Program-made: the position numbers and the translations under genes | Part shown: positions 45,828-60,033 of the stretch, piece by piece | How the letters are laid out: every line of letters begins with the position of its first letter | How positions within the stretch are numbered: the first letter of the stretch is position 1 | Notes under the pieces: generated by a model | What the model was told of the DNA's origin: nothing | What the model saw: only the letters and a program-made list of their open reading frames with translations | Databases searched by the model: none | NCBI GenBank assembly: GCA_003255065.1 | Contig: QAOA01005801.1 | Span: forward strand, 282,367-346,366 | Direction: 5' to 3' | DNA: 64,000 bases | Origin: Cercis canadensis | Taxonomy: Eukaryota; Streptophyta; Magnoliopsida; Fabales; Fabaceae

Positions 45828-48800
45828 CTAGATGATGTCTATGGATGCATATGTTAACATACAAATATAGTACAGCTTTAGAGTAATAGCACTTACCCAC
45901 ATTTGAGGTATCCTAAGGAACAGAAAGGACAAGGAGTATAAAACAACTGAGATTGTTGATGCTGTAATTATATTGTGTACAAGACGTTTGTCGTCTTTAC
46001 TGGGTACAAATGCCGTTTTCAGTGTATTTGTCAGCTCGAAGAGCCGATAAGAAATCTGCCAGCCAATAGAATGTTAGAATCAAGAGTAGATCATCTTAAA
46101 TTTTAGTCTATCAGCATCTTTTACTTACTGCTATATATATGGCAGTGGTGAGCATAAAGTTCAACATTGGATAGTCTGGGATCAGAGAAAGCAACAATTT
46201 GGGTTGACCATCTGGAATACCCGACCTGAATTTAATCAAAGATGTGGTAAGAAAACAATTATCATATACAGTAAACAGATGACTACACGCATGCACAAGT
46301 GCGCATCTATGCATGCACACATATAGGCACATATATGTATGTAGCTTCTACAAAAATGTGTTTTACCCCCTTCTGATGCTCACTAAGAAATTATTCATGA
46401 TGCGGTATGCATAGGAATAAATACTGAAAACTGAGTTACAAAAATCCCTCCCACTGCAATGGTAACCATTGGACAGTTTAAATCTTATTCAACTCATTTT
46501 AAAAAAGACTTCACAGCAATTTTTTTGCGAATGAAAAAACCCACAACAGTTACAAAATTCAACGACATTGCATATGTCACTTCTTGTAATTATGTAATTT
46601 ACTGAGTATGGTGTCTCCTGTAATGAGATAAACAACTCCTGACAACTATGATACAGGATACTATGTATGCACAAAAATGAGAGTCAATAATTTGAGGTGC
46701 CATTTCTAATGTGACTACATCTACCTGTGTTCCACAGATAAGTAAAGACAGACAAGAATGGATATATTATGTATGCGTAAAGTATATTTCATCAGGTGGC
46801 ACATCTATAAATGCTGTAAACAAGCAAGCATTCAGAAAATATCTGCTTCAGTGTACATGTGAATGTATCTCTATTGGTGAATGCGGATGATTTTCGTTAG
46901 AACATCAGTAAGCGCTATAAACAAGCAAGCGTTTGGAACTTTGGAAGATATCAGCCTGTGTGTACCTTAACCAGATATGGATCTGGGAGATATAGGTTTC
47001 CAGTGTAATCTTTCCAAGCCATCTACAGAAATTAAAAGCATCACAAAAGTAGTCCACAAATTAGTAATCCAATACCAAGTATATAAAGTGAACATAATTT
47101 CTTTTATAATTTACTTGACAACATGTAGCAATAAATTGACACATTACACATGTAAGCGTCTTGCTCTGCATGCCTGAGGGACAGAGGAAGGGAGAGTGAG
47201 GGGGTTGAATAAAAGATTGAACTTGTTTAAAGGCCACTTACGCAAAAAGGGTCAAACTGTAGCTACGGAAACTTTGAGTAACATTTCGCAAGCATATGTA
47301 AACCCTGTTAAAGAATAGAACGTCAAATGAATGACCAAAGAAAAGTCTTGAATATCTCAACAACGCAAAAGAACATTGAGGAAATATGGACATACGTTAT
47401 AGGAATCCACGAGGTATATGGATGCAATTTATTGTAATTAAGCTTGTCCAGCTTGTATATGTACTCATACCAAAAATAACCCATCTACAAATTAATTCAA
47501 GTGGTCAGGACAATTGATGAATACAAAAGTTGAAGGTTGTACCATATATAATAACACAGTTAAAATATAATACCAGTGAAGATGTTATCACAACAGCAGT
47601 TTTGATCGATATTCTGCGCTTGATTTCTGTTTCCTCCAGTTTCTCCATCCATCTTTCAACCTATAACACATTGTTACAGTCATTACGGTACTCAACTAAA
47701 AAAAGACAGTTAACAAGAAAAAAAAAAAGCTAAAAGGCAACCAGAAAATATTCCTACTTCAGATCCACTCAACAAAAGGGATGGAGATAAAAATTAAATT
47801 ATTTGAATTAGTTGAGGAACATTACATCAGAAACTTACAGTTGGATGATAATAAGCATAAATCATTCCAATTATCCATATGTAGCGATCAAGCCCAGAGC
47901 GAAAATGCCATTCGTGCAAGCGGGAAAATTGTGATTTTGAAGGACCAGGATCTGTATAACCTGCAAATTTTAAGAAGAAACACCAGTCAGCATGACCTGC
48001 AGTACTTTTAGGTATAAAGTAAACATCTCAATGTTACTAACCGAGCAGGAAAGTTAATGGACTCCAAACCCATTCAAAGACTCCAGGAATCTCCCATACT
48101 AGAATAACAACCAAGAAGCAAGCAATGATTTTGACAGCAATGACTGACCCAATCTCGTTGTACTTGTTCAGAATACCAAGGGCCCCATAAACCATAAGAG
48201 TGAAAAGAGTGTGCATGGGACAAATGTAGTATAACATGTAACTGTTGTTAAGAACAATACAGCAGAACAACACCAAGAAATTAAGCCGCCACATCATCTG
48301 TTTAACCAGAAAAGGAGGGAAAGATATTGCAGTCAGGACAGACCAAATATACAAAGTATGCTTATAGTTCTGGGAGATGGAATACCTGAGCAAACCTTGC
48401 TAGGCTAAAATCTTTACGAACATAATAATATGAGAAGTTCCCAAATCCAGTCATCCAGACATATGCAGCAATGAACAGACGAATAGCATTATAGATTTCA
48501 GTTGCAGCAAAGTAATGGTACATCAAAAACAAAACCTGGAACAGAGAAACTGTGAGAAGAAAAATACCAGATTTCAAATGGTAGCAATGCGGAAGCAATA
48601 ACATCAAGAATTTAATAATCTTAACATGCACCATAAGAGGTTGAATAATCACATCAGACAAAATAGTTCAAATGAGACTTGAATTGTGATTACGTTTATA
48701 TCAAATGCATTCATGCTGGATTTTAACTTGAATGATCCAGGAGTTTCAAGTCACAGGTTTTCCATTGTAAAATTATAGAGAATACTTAGATACACCATTT

Positions 48801-50681
48801 GAAGATAAGACCTACCTGCATCCAGCCTTTCCATTCTTCAGTCTGGTGCCTATTCAAATAAAGTATGGATTTCCCAGAGAATGGTGACTTGTCATGATGT
48901 ATTGTAAAAGAAGTCATTGCCGAAACTATGATGAGAAGGAAATAGAGAAATAAGAAGAGATCCCTATTGTAACTCTGCAGAAACAGATAATGATCACCGA
49001 AAAATATCAGTAATGGATAGTAGGTAAATGACAAAACAAACAATACTGAATGCCAATGAGATTTTACTTAATCTGCCATTAATTTTTACAGTACAAACAT
49101 GGAATTTTATCATTGGTCACCATTTGCAAATGTTCTATGTGGAGTATGACAAAAGATCATAAAGTTCCTCAACCATAATGAATATTTAGGAAGCATTATC
49201 ATAAAAATGCTAATAAAGGCTTCAATCTTTTTCTTACTCAGTTAAATAAAGGAAAATCATGGAAGGGTCAGTGGGTACACTGATGACAGAAAAACATATA
49301 AAAGCTTCTAGAAAACAATTATGGTGAAACACTATTTGAGGATAACGAACAGGATCAAGCTAAAGAGACACACAAACAAGCTGCAATATGTTGCATCCGG
49401 AAGAGTCTCTCCAATCACAAAAGCAAAGAGCACCAAGCAAAAGCAATAAGCACTGGTATACAACGGAGGCAACAAATTATGGTTACCTTTTTCGATGATC
49501 CAAAGAAATCTGTGCGATCACACAAATAATAGTAAGCTAAAAGGATTCCGAATTCGGATCTGTAACAAGAGAAAGAGTTACGAAATAGAAGTCGATAATT
49601 TGATTGGCTTACAGAATTTTATTTCTTAAATCAAATAATTCACTTACATTGCTCTAAGTGTCAAACGGTTTTCAATCAAGAAATATTCATCCATCAAAAG
49701 GAATCTGAAGAAATAAATAAAAAGGCCAAAGTACGTAAGTCTTTTTTACCCATAACTTAAGAAAATAAGAACCAGAGGAGCATGTTTACAAACCTGATGA
49801 TTGGGGATGAGCCAGTTAAGCTTCGAGCTTTTGGGGAGGCTGACTGTAGAGTTCCCCCCTCTATTAAAACTGCTCTATCTTCTTCTTTGACAGCATCATT
49901 GCCCATTTCAACCAAATTAACGTCTGAATGCCTACTAATAGGATCAAATAATTTCCATGAGGAACACTAGTCACAAGTTCTTGATTTTTCCTGAACTAAC
50001 ACTTCTAGCTGATCATCTAAGAAATTTTTTTCTCTTCAAAAAGACTTGCTAGACATTGAAAACAGATAAACTTTGAGATTGTTTGGTGTAATGCTGCTAC
50101 TTAGCAAATTTTTATAATGTGAAAAATTCAACTCTAGTTATGGTATTAAAAAAATCAATTGCAGATGTACGAAACGTACAAGTGCATTGTGGCAAACATT
50201 ACAAATCATACGGCTCTTAATCATATTGAAGTCATAGCCAAGTGCTCTAATTCTACTCAGTATAGCAACTCTCTCAAGAAACGAAACAGAAAAGTCAGTA
50301 GTAGCAGACGCTAAATTCCTCGTGAAATGTGAAAATTCCACCTGCAGGTGCAACTAAAGTTTACGCGGAAAAGGAGTAATAAATCAAACTCACACTTTCG
50401 AAGAGATTGAATTCTCCCGATACTCCAATATCTCTGAATAAATCCATGCCGCAATGACTGGAATGATTCCGAGCAAGAACGAAACCTGCAAGCAATAGAC
50501 ACAGATAACTAGCTTATGACACTAACCAAAACACAAACACATCGAAATCCACTGCTGTGAAGCTTCAAATCAAGCACTACTAAGTAACCACCGCTGAAAT
50601 ACACAAACCAGTGCAAGATCTAAGAGCAGAAGAAGCTCGAACACGTACCTGACCAGGAGTTACAGGACCGAATATCACCAT
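45828..50681 (-). CDS. RWA: REDUCED WALL ACETYLATION protein (CAS1-domain family)
   Basis: Fifteen coding exons on the minus strand: 50681-50649, 50485-50394, 49931-49794, 49704-49648, 49559-49487, 48974-48816, 48535-48386, 48297-48042, 47960-47839, 47660-47574, 47484-47396, 47304-47242, 47022-46966, 46225-46129, and 46055 onward. All use GT-AG with matching phases. The protein starts [11 protein letters not shown] and is about 545 residues long plus a short tail, near the RWA norm. It has many hydrophobic segments, and the CAS1 signature block [49 protein letters not shown] proteins sit in the Golgi membrane and supply acetyl groups for O-acetylation of xylan, mannan and xyloglucan. The last exon may stop at TAG (45828) or be spliced at GTAAGT (45896-45891) to an unseen exon. 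The nearest relative is probably RWA2. Confidence 0.9.
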
Positions 50682-52334
50682 TTTGAGAACACCGAAGAGA
50701 CAGAAGAATCAGAGCTCTGATACACCAGAATTCAGAGAAATTGAAGCAGGAAATGCAGGAGCATTGCAGAGGAAGTGTAATCGGAAACCAGATCTGGTTG
50801 TGAAGGAGGAGGAAGAAGAAGGAGAAGGCCTAGATTCGCTGAGAATCTATAGTGGCGATAATGAGATAAGCAAATGGTTCGTGACAATACAGAGTGAGAA
50901 AAGTGTCGGAGAAGGTGAAAGACGAGTGCCGAGCAGAGCAAGACGTAAAATGTAAATGCGATGCCAAGAGTTTAGTCGTTGAGAGAGATCCTCTTCCTAT
51001 TTTTTATTATTATTTTTATATCACTTTCTCATTGAAAATGTCATTCCCTCCGACAATTAAATTCTTAACTACATAAGAAAATCAGCTTCATAATTCATTA
51101 ATCTGGTGGCAGGTCGGTAGATCTAACCCAATAAATGTTTTTGTTTTCCAATGTCAATTTAAAAAAAAAAAAAAAACTATTTGCTTTTTATACGAGCAAT
51201 AGAGTTCATCCTTGAAGAGGATTTTGACTTCTTTGTTGTAATATAACACATACAACATACACGAATTTCAATCACATCACTATAATTTAATTAAAAAATT
51301 TATTTATACACTTTAAATTTATATCATTTTATATATTATGTGCTTCAATTTAATTTACATTTTTAAACCATTTTTTAAATAGCATAAAATTTAAAGTGTA
51401 CAAAATGATATAAATTTAAGGTGTTTCATGATTGTATGAATAACGTTTCTCAATTTAATTTATTTATCTAAATTCAGGTTTCTTGTTTTGCAAGTTGTTC
51501 AATTTCATTCCAGTTTTTTCCTAAATAATTGGTTATGTGGACAGACATCAAGTCATTAAGGTTCTGAAGCTATTTGTCATTATATCTTTTCTCATTCTTT
51601 TTATATCAATGCCAATATACATTCACTAATAATTAATCAAGAAAGAGTTTGTGTAATGCAATACCATTAACTTCCATTCTTGGTTAGCAGATAATACGTT
51701 TAGCATTTTGGTTTCATTTTTTTTTTTTTATAGTTATAAGTAATACCAATGAGTTTATATGAAATTGATATTAAATTAAATTGAGCATTCAGTGAACGCG
51801 GTCATGCTACTTTCACATAATAGACTTGATGAAAGAATAAATCGGCATTATGAAAAACAAAACTAAGCATATCTCAGTAAATGATATTTATTTATATATG
51901 CCTATCAAAAGAATGAAGGATATTACTACTTCTACATTATATTTTAATATTATAACGACAATGAGTTAGCATTATGTGTGAAAAAATGAAAAGTATAAGC
52001 TCATTGCGATTGATTCCAATGTTGTACCACTTGTTTAGACCAATAGGATTTGGAAACTAGAATTTGAAAAACACCAGTGAATGTCAAAGAGACGAGGATG
52101 TTGAGGAAGCACAATCTGGTTAAAGAACGTAATTCACCAGCACAAAGGAATTCTATTTCACCACTATCAATTTCCAACTATGATAAAACCTTCTGCAAGG
52201 CCAATTAAGATCCCAACTGGCTAGGGATTGGAGAAGTTAGACCATTGTGGGAAAGATTCACACAGCACATAACATAATTAACTCTTAAAATCCTAAATTT
52301 AAATTTCCTTTTTTCATATTCTTAATTTAAAAAA
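50682..52334. other. RWA promoter and spacer, no other gene seen
   Basis: 50682-50960 is the RWA leader and promoter (rich in GAGG/CT tracts on its sense strand). The rest is A/T-rich. The short open frames at 50683-50955 lie antisense to the RWA leader and are not called. Confidence 0.5.
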
Positions 52335-52705
52335 GAGTAAAATCCATTTTTAGTCATTGAAAAATGCAACTACTAACAAATTCGTTCTCCAAAATTTTTT
52401 TGTGACAAATTGGTCATTGAATTATTATTCCGTATGACAAATTAGTCATCCGGTACTTTAATGAGAAAAGTTTTAGACTCCTGCAAATCTCTTTCCTAAA
52501 TTTCTTTTATTGATCTTGCCTAGCTATGTTTAAGTCATATTTTTTTTTCATTTTAAGTGCTCATTTTCTTTTCATTGATCTTGCCTACTGGAGGACTAAT
52601 TTGTCAACGGAATAATAATTCAATGACCAATTTGTCACCAAAAATTTTTGAAAGACAAATTTGTCGATAACTATATTTTTTAAAGACTAAAAAAGGGTTT
52701 TACTC
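52335..52705. mobile_element. MULE-type MITE, copy B
   Basis: This 371-bp element begins GAGTAAAATCC and ends GGGTTTTACTC. It is the same family as 13177-13545, in opposite orientation; shared core motifs include GGCAAGATCAATGAAAAG and its inverse. A perfect 9-bp TSD TTTAAAAAA flanks it (52326-52334 and 52706-52714), though the sequence is low in complexity. Confidence 0.88.
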
Positions 52706-55149
52706 TTTAAAAAAATATTTAACTCTACTGGTGACAGTGAAACAGCCAAGAGGAGAGAGAGAGAGAGTTGAATCGGAAAGAATTGGACTGGTGACACCTA
52801 TGTCCAGATGGAAAGCACACTCCAATAACGCTAGTGAATAAAATTGGAAGAGCCACCGACACTACTGTTCCCTTCTTAATCTTATGATCCATTAATTCAA
52901 CACCCATAGCAATCTCCAAAAGTCAAGATCACCGCAGAACAAATTATGAATTTTCTTCGTTAACTGATTGTTATTTGGTTCATTTTAGGCATAAAGGTAT
53001 TTTTATGTTTTTTTTTTTATATATATTAACAAACCCACTCCCCTGCTCTTGGAAATTCATATATAGGAATTAACCTCTTTTTATTAAGTTATTGGAATAT
53101 GGCTTAATAATTTCCCTGATCTATTTATGCCGAAAATAGAGATGGTCTTTGTTACAGGTTTCCCCTTATATACAAAAAAGGATAAACATTATGTTTTTGC
53201 TGAAACAAGAATAAAAATTTACCAAAAAAATGTAAGAATAAAAAGAAAATCATTACCTGTATACATGTGCTTACTGACCCAAGAGGCCCAAAACATGTAC
53301 AACATACTAGTTGAATAATGTTTACTAGTTGGGCCAGGCCCATACTGTAGTGCAAGGAATGGCGACGCAAAAGGACCCAATAGCAGCCATTCCTTTTAAA
53401 ACTATTCCAATATCATATCGGCCGGAGCCCACATCTCATATCAGATATTAAACTGATGGGAACACACGCACGATCATAACATAATTACATAACTGAGAGG
53501 CCTCATAGAGAGAGAGAGATATATATATATATATATATGAAAGTTGACTCTTTTTATAGGAACCACTGCCTGCGCTGTCTTAATTAATGTATCCAACGTA
53601 TAGGCGGAGAACGGCAAACATTTGCAGGGGCAGTACTTGAGAAGTTATAGCATTGATACCTTTACCTTTGGCAGCATTAGCACAAAAAGAAAATATAATA
53701 AAATAAAACAAAAATTACTTTTTGCCTATATTTTTGTTCAAAAGAGAAAAGGGAGAGAATTATTCAAAATTTCTAAAACAAAACTATAAAGCGCCTAAAA
53801 AATAAATTTTCAATTAAGTGTTTGTATACTATCAGGATTAAAATGCCTCTTAATGTGTGTATTTTACTCATATATATATATATATAGTTATTATGTTTAA
53901 ATATAAATAAAATAATTATATATATAAATTAAATAACTGTATAACATTAAAAAATATTTTAATTATTTACACAAAATGGTCCAAGTAAGTTATCTTTAGC
54001 ACTTTTTGATTTTATTTTTTAAAATTTTAGAATATTAGAGAAATACACTCAAGAAAAAACGCACCTATTGTAACTTCCTTACCAAAAATAAGAAAAAAAA
54101 TAATATATATATATATATATAATTTAATTATCTTTGTGCCCCTTCTATCTCCCACGGTTTGTAATGTTTCAAATGCGAAGTATAGAACCAGTTTACAAGT
54201 CTGAAGAACCTTTTGCATAAATCATATAAACCCGTAAAACAAAACCACGGGTTTAATTATAGGTTGTAGCAGCCTAGCAGGCACTCGGAAGACGTTCCAT
54301 TTCCCTTTTTCTCCCTGAATTATTCCCTTTCCAAACATATATTCCTTTTTCGTTTGAGCTAGGGTTCTTTTTCTTAATTATTTTTTAACTTATTGATCCG
54401 GGTTTAGTTCCCAATTTAGTTAGTTACTTTAGGTTTATGCATTCCCCTTTATTGTGGTAGGTAATAAGGTAAAGCAAACCAAGCACAAAGGAACTACAAC
54501 TAAGGCCAGAGCCTCCTCTGGCTAAATCCTGTATCAATCAATACTTTTCCAAAATTTAGCAAAGGAAGGCAACATAACCGATTGAAATATCTCCATGCAT
54601 ATTAGACCCCTATATCACCATCATCATCGCAAAGAAACAAAAACAAAAACAAAAAATGAGTGAATTCACATCTGGGGTCCTCAAAAGTCGAACGAAACAT
54701 AGTCTCGTCGATCAGGCATTCACAAGCACTGTAGACTGGAAACTCCATCAACATGTAACAAAAATACAGAGAAATAATGATTGTAAGATGAACAAACATT
54801 ATATAGAATCATGAGAGATCTACCAACAATTCAAGGGTATCAGAAACAGCAGTGCACAAGGACCCTATATTAAAACCTACAACGGACCAAATGAAAGATT
54901 TCAAAAAGTTCACAAAATTTAGTTCTAACACAAATTTTGAGCAACCCTTTAAAAGAAGTCCATTGACTATGCACCCAACAGATGAAACTGGAAAATCCTA
55001 ACAATGCTGCACCATAATAATACAGAAGACTAAGAAAATATTCCATGAAACTTCCTATCCTTTCTATGAAGAGATGTGTTTGAAGGACAGAGACCATGAA
55101 ATTGACCTATATTTGTTGTTAAGTCCTCAAATCAAGAAGGGACTCAACT
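52706..55149. other. spacer with eroded gene relic and microsatellites
   Basis: Minus-strand 52900-52790 reads MGVELMDHKIKKGTVV and onward, a short open stretch of protein-like composition with no start-to-stop gene; its source is not recognised. A GA/TA microsatellite lies at about 53508-53540 and TA runs near 53873 and 54102. From about 54860 the sequence is probably the 3' UTR of the acidic-protein gene. No other gene is seen. Confidence 0.45.
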
Positions 55150-56610
55150 CTATCTTTTTGAGGGTCTCTCATCATCTTCTCCCCCATCATCGTCATCATC
55201 ATTTGAATCATCTTTATCTGATCTCTTCCTCTTTGATGGAACACCAGCTTTCTCACCATCCTCATCTTCATCGTCACCATCTTCCTCCTCACCATTCTCC
55301 TCTGGTTCAAAATCACTAGATGCTTCCTCATCCTCAGCAGCACCTACAGGGCGCACAAGGTACTCTGTTCCCAAGTCCTCCTAAAAGTTTTATGTGTCAG
55401 AGTAGTCTAAATGAAGGAAGACAGAGCAAAATAGATTTAAGTTGAAATGAGATTGTCTAAATGACACTGCCCACTAAAAGATTATGCATTAGGGTCAATG
55501 AGTGAGTCATGATTATAGGAAAAGAAAAAGTTTAAAACGCATCCTATTTGCATGATTCTCAACGCCCAGAATAAAATGACTGAATATTCAAGCAATCCAA
55601 ACTATAATTAGGTAAGATCCAGTCTACTAAGTAAATGCATTAGTTTCAAGCGGACATGCTTTTCTGAATTGTAATCATCAACTAGACAATAAGAATCATT
55701 GTGTCCAAATACCTTGTCAATTTTCATTCCTTAACAATAAGAATCATCAATGATGCTACTATAAAAGATGAAACCATGAGCAAAACGAGTTACACAGGTA
55801 TGTTAAAAAGCCTCAAGATATAAATTAAGAATTAAATTATTGACCAAAAGCAAAACGAGTCAGATGAGCTGAGTCATAAACTCAAAATCCTAATAATTAG
55901 GGAAACGGACATGGTAGATAGAGCATTAAGTCCTTCCCATCACATCAAAAAGGGCAAACGAATGTACAGTGTCATATTTCCAGTAACTTTTCAGAACAAT
56001 TTTTCCTACAACCATGAACCATCTTCTCGTAAAAGTCAAGCAGTGCTACAAAGACTTGAGTAATTACACAAGAACAGGCTAAAATCAAATTCCTAGCTTA
56101 GCATAGATATGAGCATAAATTATCAGGTACCGGAAAATTAAAATAACTAAGCAAAAAAGCAATTAAGCGTAAAGAAAGCTAAACGAAACAAACTTAAGTG
56201 ATGAAAATTACTGCATAATCCAGATTTGTGAAGCCTTTCTAAATTTTAACTACTTCAGAAGACTATGAAGAAATATTTATGCCAATTACCTCTTCCTCGC
56301 CCTCCTCATCGTCGTCGTCGTCATCGTCGTCGTCATCGCCGGCATCACCGCCGCGCTCGCCGCCCGCTCCTTCCTCGTCGTCGTCCTCATCGTCCTCGTC
56401 TCCGCCCGGAGCATCTTCGTTATCCTCATCTTCATCGTCCTCGTCATCTTCATCACTATCGTCGTCTTCGTCGTCGTCGTCGTCATCCTCGTTGTCTTCT
56501 CCGTCTTCAACTTCGTCCTCGGAGTCATATTCGTCCTCTTCTTCCTTCAAAACCGTAACTTCGTTTTCCTCCACATGCTCCTTCAATTCCTTTGCAGCCT
56601 TCATCTTCAA
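55150..56610 (-). CDS. very acidic nuclear-type protein, two exons
   Basis: Minus-strand exons 56610-56290 and 55380-55150 join at phase 0 and give 183 residues. The first (MKMKAAKELKEHVEENEV...) becomes almost pure Asp/Glu from about residue 25. The second has LGTEYLVRPVGAAEDEEAS, then a second acidic run, with PSKRKRSDKDD and a final RPSKR as likely nuclear-localisation signals. Such proteins are widespread in plants, usually named only by their composition (a VHS3-like label in automatic annotation refers to acidity alone). A role as a histone or nucleosome-handling factor is plausible but is inference. The antisense strand reads as poly-Ser and Pro/Arg frames. These are shadows. The alternative start is Met3. 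Confidence 0.8.
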
Positions 56611-56987
56611 ATGAAGAATTCACAACAATCTTCTCGAGAAAATTCCTTATTTTCAAGGAAGAAAAATTAATCGAAAATTGAGTACGGGAGAATGGAGGAG
56701 ACAGGGAAGAAACCAGCTTCTTCCTTCGTTCCACCAGTTGCTCTGCAACACTGATCTCAACCGTTGAAACACGCATTCACGCGAATCGTTGACGTGGCAG
56801 TACATCGAACGGTCCTCGTGAAAGTTTTTGTATTTCAGTACGATAGTCTAATTGCGCCTTGCGGCGGTAGGTACTCCCATTTTCACAGGAACGTGTGTAT
56901 CACGTGCACGTGGTATGAGCGTATCTAGAGTTAGGGTTTTCTCTCCAGAAACTTCGATTCGACAGGAAGCCCACTCTCCGCGCAATT

Positions 56988-56990
<3 letters not shown>
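56611..56990 (-). promoter_or_regulatory. promoter and leader of the acidic-protein gene
   Basis: This lies upstream of the ATG at 56610 on the minus strand. It contains a CACGTGCACGTGG-like palindromic G-box cluster near 56899-56911, which is a common plant bZIP/bHLH site. Function is inferred from position. Confidence 0.4.
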
Positions 56991-57075
<85 letters not shown>

Positions 57076-57076
57076 N
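56991..57076. repeat. poly-T run ending at an N (assembly breakpoint)
   Basis: 85 T residues end at the N at 57076. A homopolymer this long abutting an unresolved base is most likely an assembly artefact, and the true length is unknown. Confidence 0.85.
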
Positions 57077-58275
57077 ATACAGATTTATTTTTCATTCTCA
57101 AAAAACATTGAGTGTGTTTGATTTTATTTTTATTTTTAAAAATTATTCTATAAAACAAAAGTATAAAAAAATCAGTTTAATAAACTGTTTTAAAAATTTA
57201 TTTAGAGAATTGTTTATAATTACTATTGTGCAATTAATAAAAATAACATGTTATCCGCCTTTTACTTGTTTTGAAAACAAAAACAATCATCTCTTGTTTT
57301 TATTTTCTTGTTTTTAGAACAATTTTTTAAAAATAAGTTTTCAAAACATGTAAACAAAAACAACTCTATCAAACAATTTTTTTGTTTTATTTAAAAAAAA
57401 ACAAAAAACAGTTTTTAAAAATTAAAATAAAAAAGACCCATCATTTTTTATAATTTTGTTCTTGAGAATGTGGTTCTTAAGAATGTTACAATTTATGTTT
57501 GGTTGACCTTAAATATTTCTAGGAATGTGAGACAATATTTATTATCCTTATGTTTGGAACAAATATTACTTTTCTATAAATATTTATTATTTTTACAAAA
57601 GTACCCATAATTTTAGTTTTAGAAAAATAGTTTTTGCATTTATACTTTGGCTAATTATTTGGATTTACTGGTACATGTTATGATTTGGTTACTTTGATGT
57701 TTTGTATTGGACATAGCAGAATAATTTCTCTTATCACTGTCATTATCACTAATGTATGTGTGAGTTAATTTTTTTTAGATTTGAAGAGAATTAATTGGGC
57801 AAAATCTTAGAATCAATTCTGAAAAAAGAAAAATAATTACTGTTGTCTTTCTTTTTCTTTGTCTACTGGTTCATGACCCAACATTTTTTTTTCTGATATA
57901 TATTTGGATCCAAAAAACTTAATGCACTGTCAAAAATAACTTTCAATTTTGGGATTATTTACTTTTTTTATTTGTTTGTTTTTTATTTAATTTTGTTTTA
58001 TTTGTTTGTTTTAATTTTGATATTATTACAATTATGTCATTAATAAAAAATATATATGTCTTTTTATGTCTAATAAACTTTTTTATGGCATGAAAATCTA
58101 AGAATCTCACCTCCTTTTATGAAATCTTTTTTTATGGAAAACTTATCTTAAAACTGTTCTCATAAATCTTATTTGCCTGAAAATATATTTTTAAAATCTT
58201 GGACCAAATATGAGAATCATAATTCTTAAAATTATGATTCTCAATAAACTAAAAAAAAATTATGTACCAAACCCT
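57077..58275. mobile_element. eroded transposon-like inverted repeats
   Basis: At about 57455-57530, TTGAGAATGTGGTTCTTAAG and ATTTATGTTTGG recur inverted at about 58200-58250 (CCAAATATGAGAATCAT, ATGATTCTCAAT). The far end carries TACCAAACCCTTA, which is like a GTTTGG-type terminus. At 57140-57430 a shorter A/T inverted repeat is seen. Boundaries and superfamily are not settled. No gene. Confidence 0.45.
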
Positions 58276-59859
58276 TAATCTATTAATGTTGTCTTTTTCA
58301 GTTTTTTAACTTTTTTATATTATTTTCTGGTTCAAATTTCGGAACTCAGGTTTTTGTTTTTGGGTTCTTATTTCTTAATATGGCTAGGCTGAGGCGAATT
58401 ATCGTTGACGACACCAGATTCTATAGGTGTTTGTATTTTGAACAGTTCAGCCCATGGCATTGAGCTGGCCCTAGCCAACCTCGAAAATATTAACCCATTA
58501 ACAAACCATGCCCGTTACAGGACCAATCACACTCATCCAGCCCAAGGTCCTCCCATAAAAAACTCTCATTCAGGTTCAAAAACAGATACTTTTAACAAGT
58601 ACTACCCAATAATAAGTACGAGATTCTATAGTATTACATAAGTGTGTTATACCATATTAACGTAATAAATATCTATTATTAAGACATAATTTTTATATTT
58701 TATTAAAAATAAAATATATTTTATCTTTCTCTTGAGTAAACTTGAAAATTATTGATTTTAGATTATCAACTATATATGTCACATGGTGAATGTTTTCATG
58801 TAGTATGATATATAACATCCATACCAAAAATATCTAAGAAATCTCTCAATAAACATTTTTTAATAGAGCATTCTAACAATTAAGTTTTAGATATTTTATA
58901 ATAAAAACCTTATTATCAAATTTAATGACAAACATATAAAATTAAATTTATGATATCCCCTCTTATACACAAAAGATAATAAAAATGTAATTTAAAAATA
59001 AATATATATATATAACATTATTAGTATCAAATGATATGTGATCAAATAGTATTGAGATCATCTTAAAAGTTTATAGGTTTAGTGTTGGAATCTAGAGTTA
59101 TAGTTACAAATATAAATATATTAAAAGAGGGAGAGAGAGATTGTAATCAACTTCTTACCGTTTGAGTTCAACAAAAAAAAAAAAAAAAGCTTCTTGCCGT
59201 TTGAGTTGGCAGCCTTTCAATGACCACATGTCCATTCTAATGAACCGTAAAGAAATCCATTAAAATCCTTCAATTGAAATAATTCAATTTCACATAACCC
59301 ATAATTCCATTTAAAATCAGGTCTAATCTTAATATTTAGATATAATCAAACTTATTAAATATAGAGCAAGTTATCTCTGTTTTAAAGATATTGTTATCAA
59401 AGTACTCATAAATGTAATTTTATANTTCACGAAGCACTTTGAGACTTTCATTTTATAAATGAAAAATTTTGAACACAAAACCTTTAATCTCATATTTTAC
59501 GGCTTCATTTTTTACACGAATCCTTTTTTTTATATGATTTTTTACACAAACTCTTAAATCTTAATACTTGAGCACGTTTAATAATGCTCTCACTTAAAAA
59601 TTGTTTCAAATAACTTACTAGGATGATTTTCATGTCAATGTTACTTTTTTTAATTTTTTTTTTTTTTATGTTAACAATGTCACTCTTTTTCACTTAACAA
59701 CAAATGCTACTTGTACATTTTCTTGCATATCTCTTGTTTGTACCATTGATTCAATAACATAACCGTTTTTAATAGTACTTCACTGGATTTTTATTTATTT
59801 GTCATAAAAGCTTTATTCGGAAAAAAAAAAAAGGGCATATGATTATCCAGTGAGGGGAA
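58276..59859. other. A/T-rich spacer, no gene seen
   Basis: The short open frame 58405-58641 has no family features. An N at 59425 has no flanking duplication that I could find. Confidence 0.5.
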
Positions 59860-60033
59860 GAGATCCAATCATGTTAACTTGAGTCATGTTGCTTAGATCT
59901 AAGCCATCTATTCCATTTAAGCTCATTTCAACCATTAAAACACATTAATATTTAATGGTTGAAATGAACTTTAATGAAATAGACGGCTCAGATCTGAGCA
60001 ACATGACTCAAGTGACATGATCGGATCCAAATC
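59860..60033. mobile_element. palindromic fold-back MITE, copy 2
   Basis: It matches the MITE at 15341-15519: GATCCAATCATGTTAACTTG and GAGTCATGTTGCT on the left, and AGCAACATGACTCAAGTGAC and ATGATCGGATCC on the right. The flanks TGAGGGGA and CGAGGGAGA are consistent with a decayed 9-bp target repeat. The core GGTTGAAATGAACTTTAATG is shared. Confidence 0.8.

Noticed and set aside
56265-56614. Plus-strand poly-Ser and Pro/Arg-rich frames
   Set aside because: They are antisense shadows of the Asp/Glu-rich exon on the minus strand.
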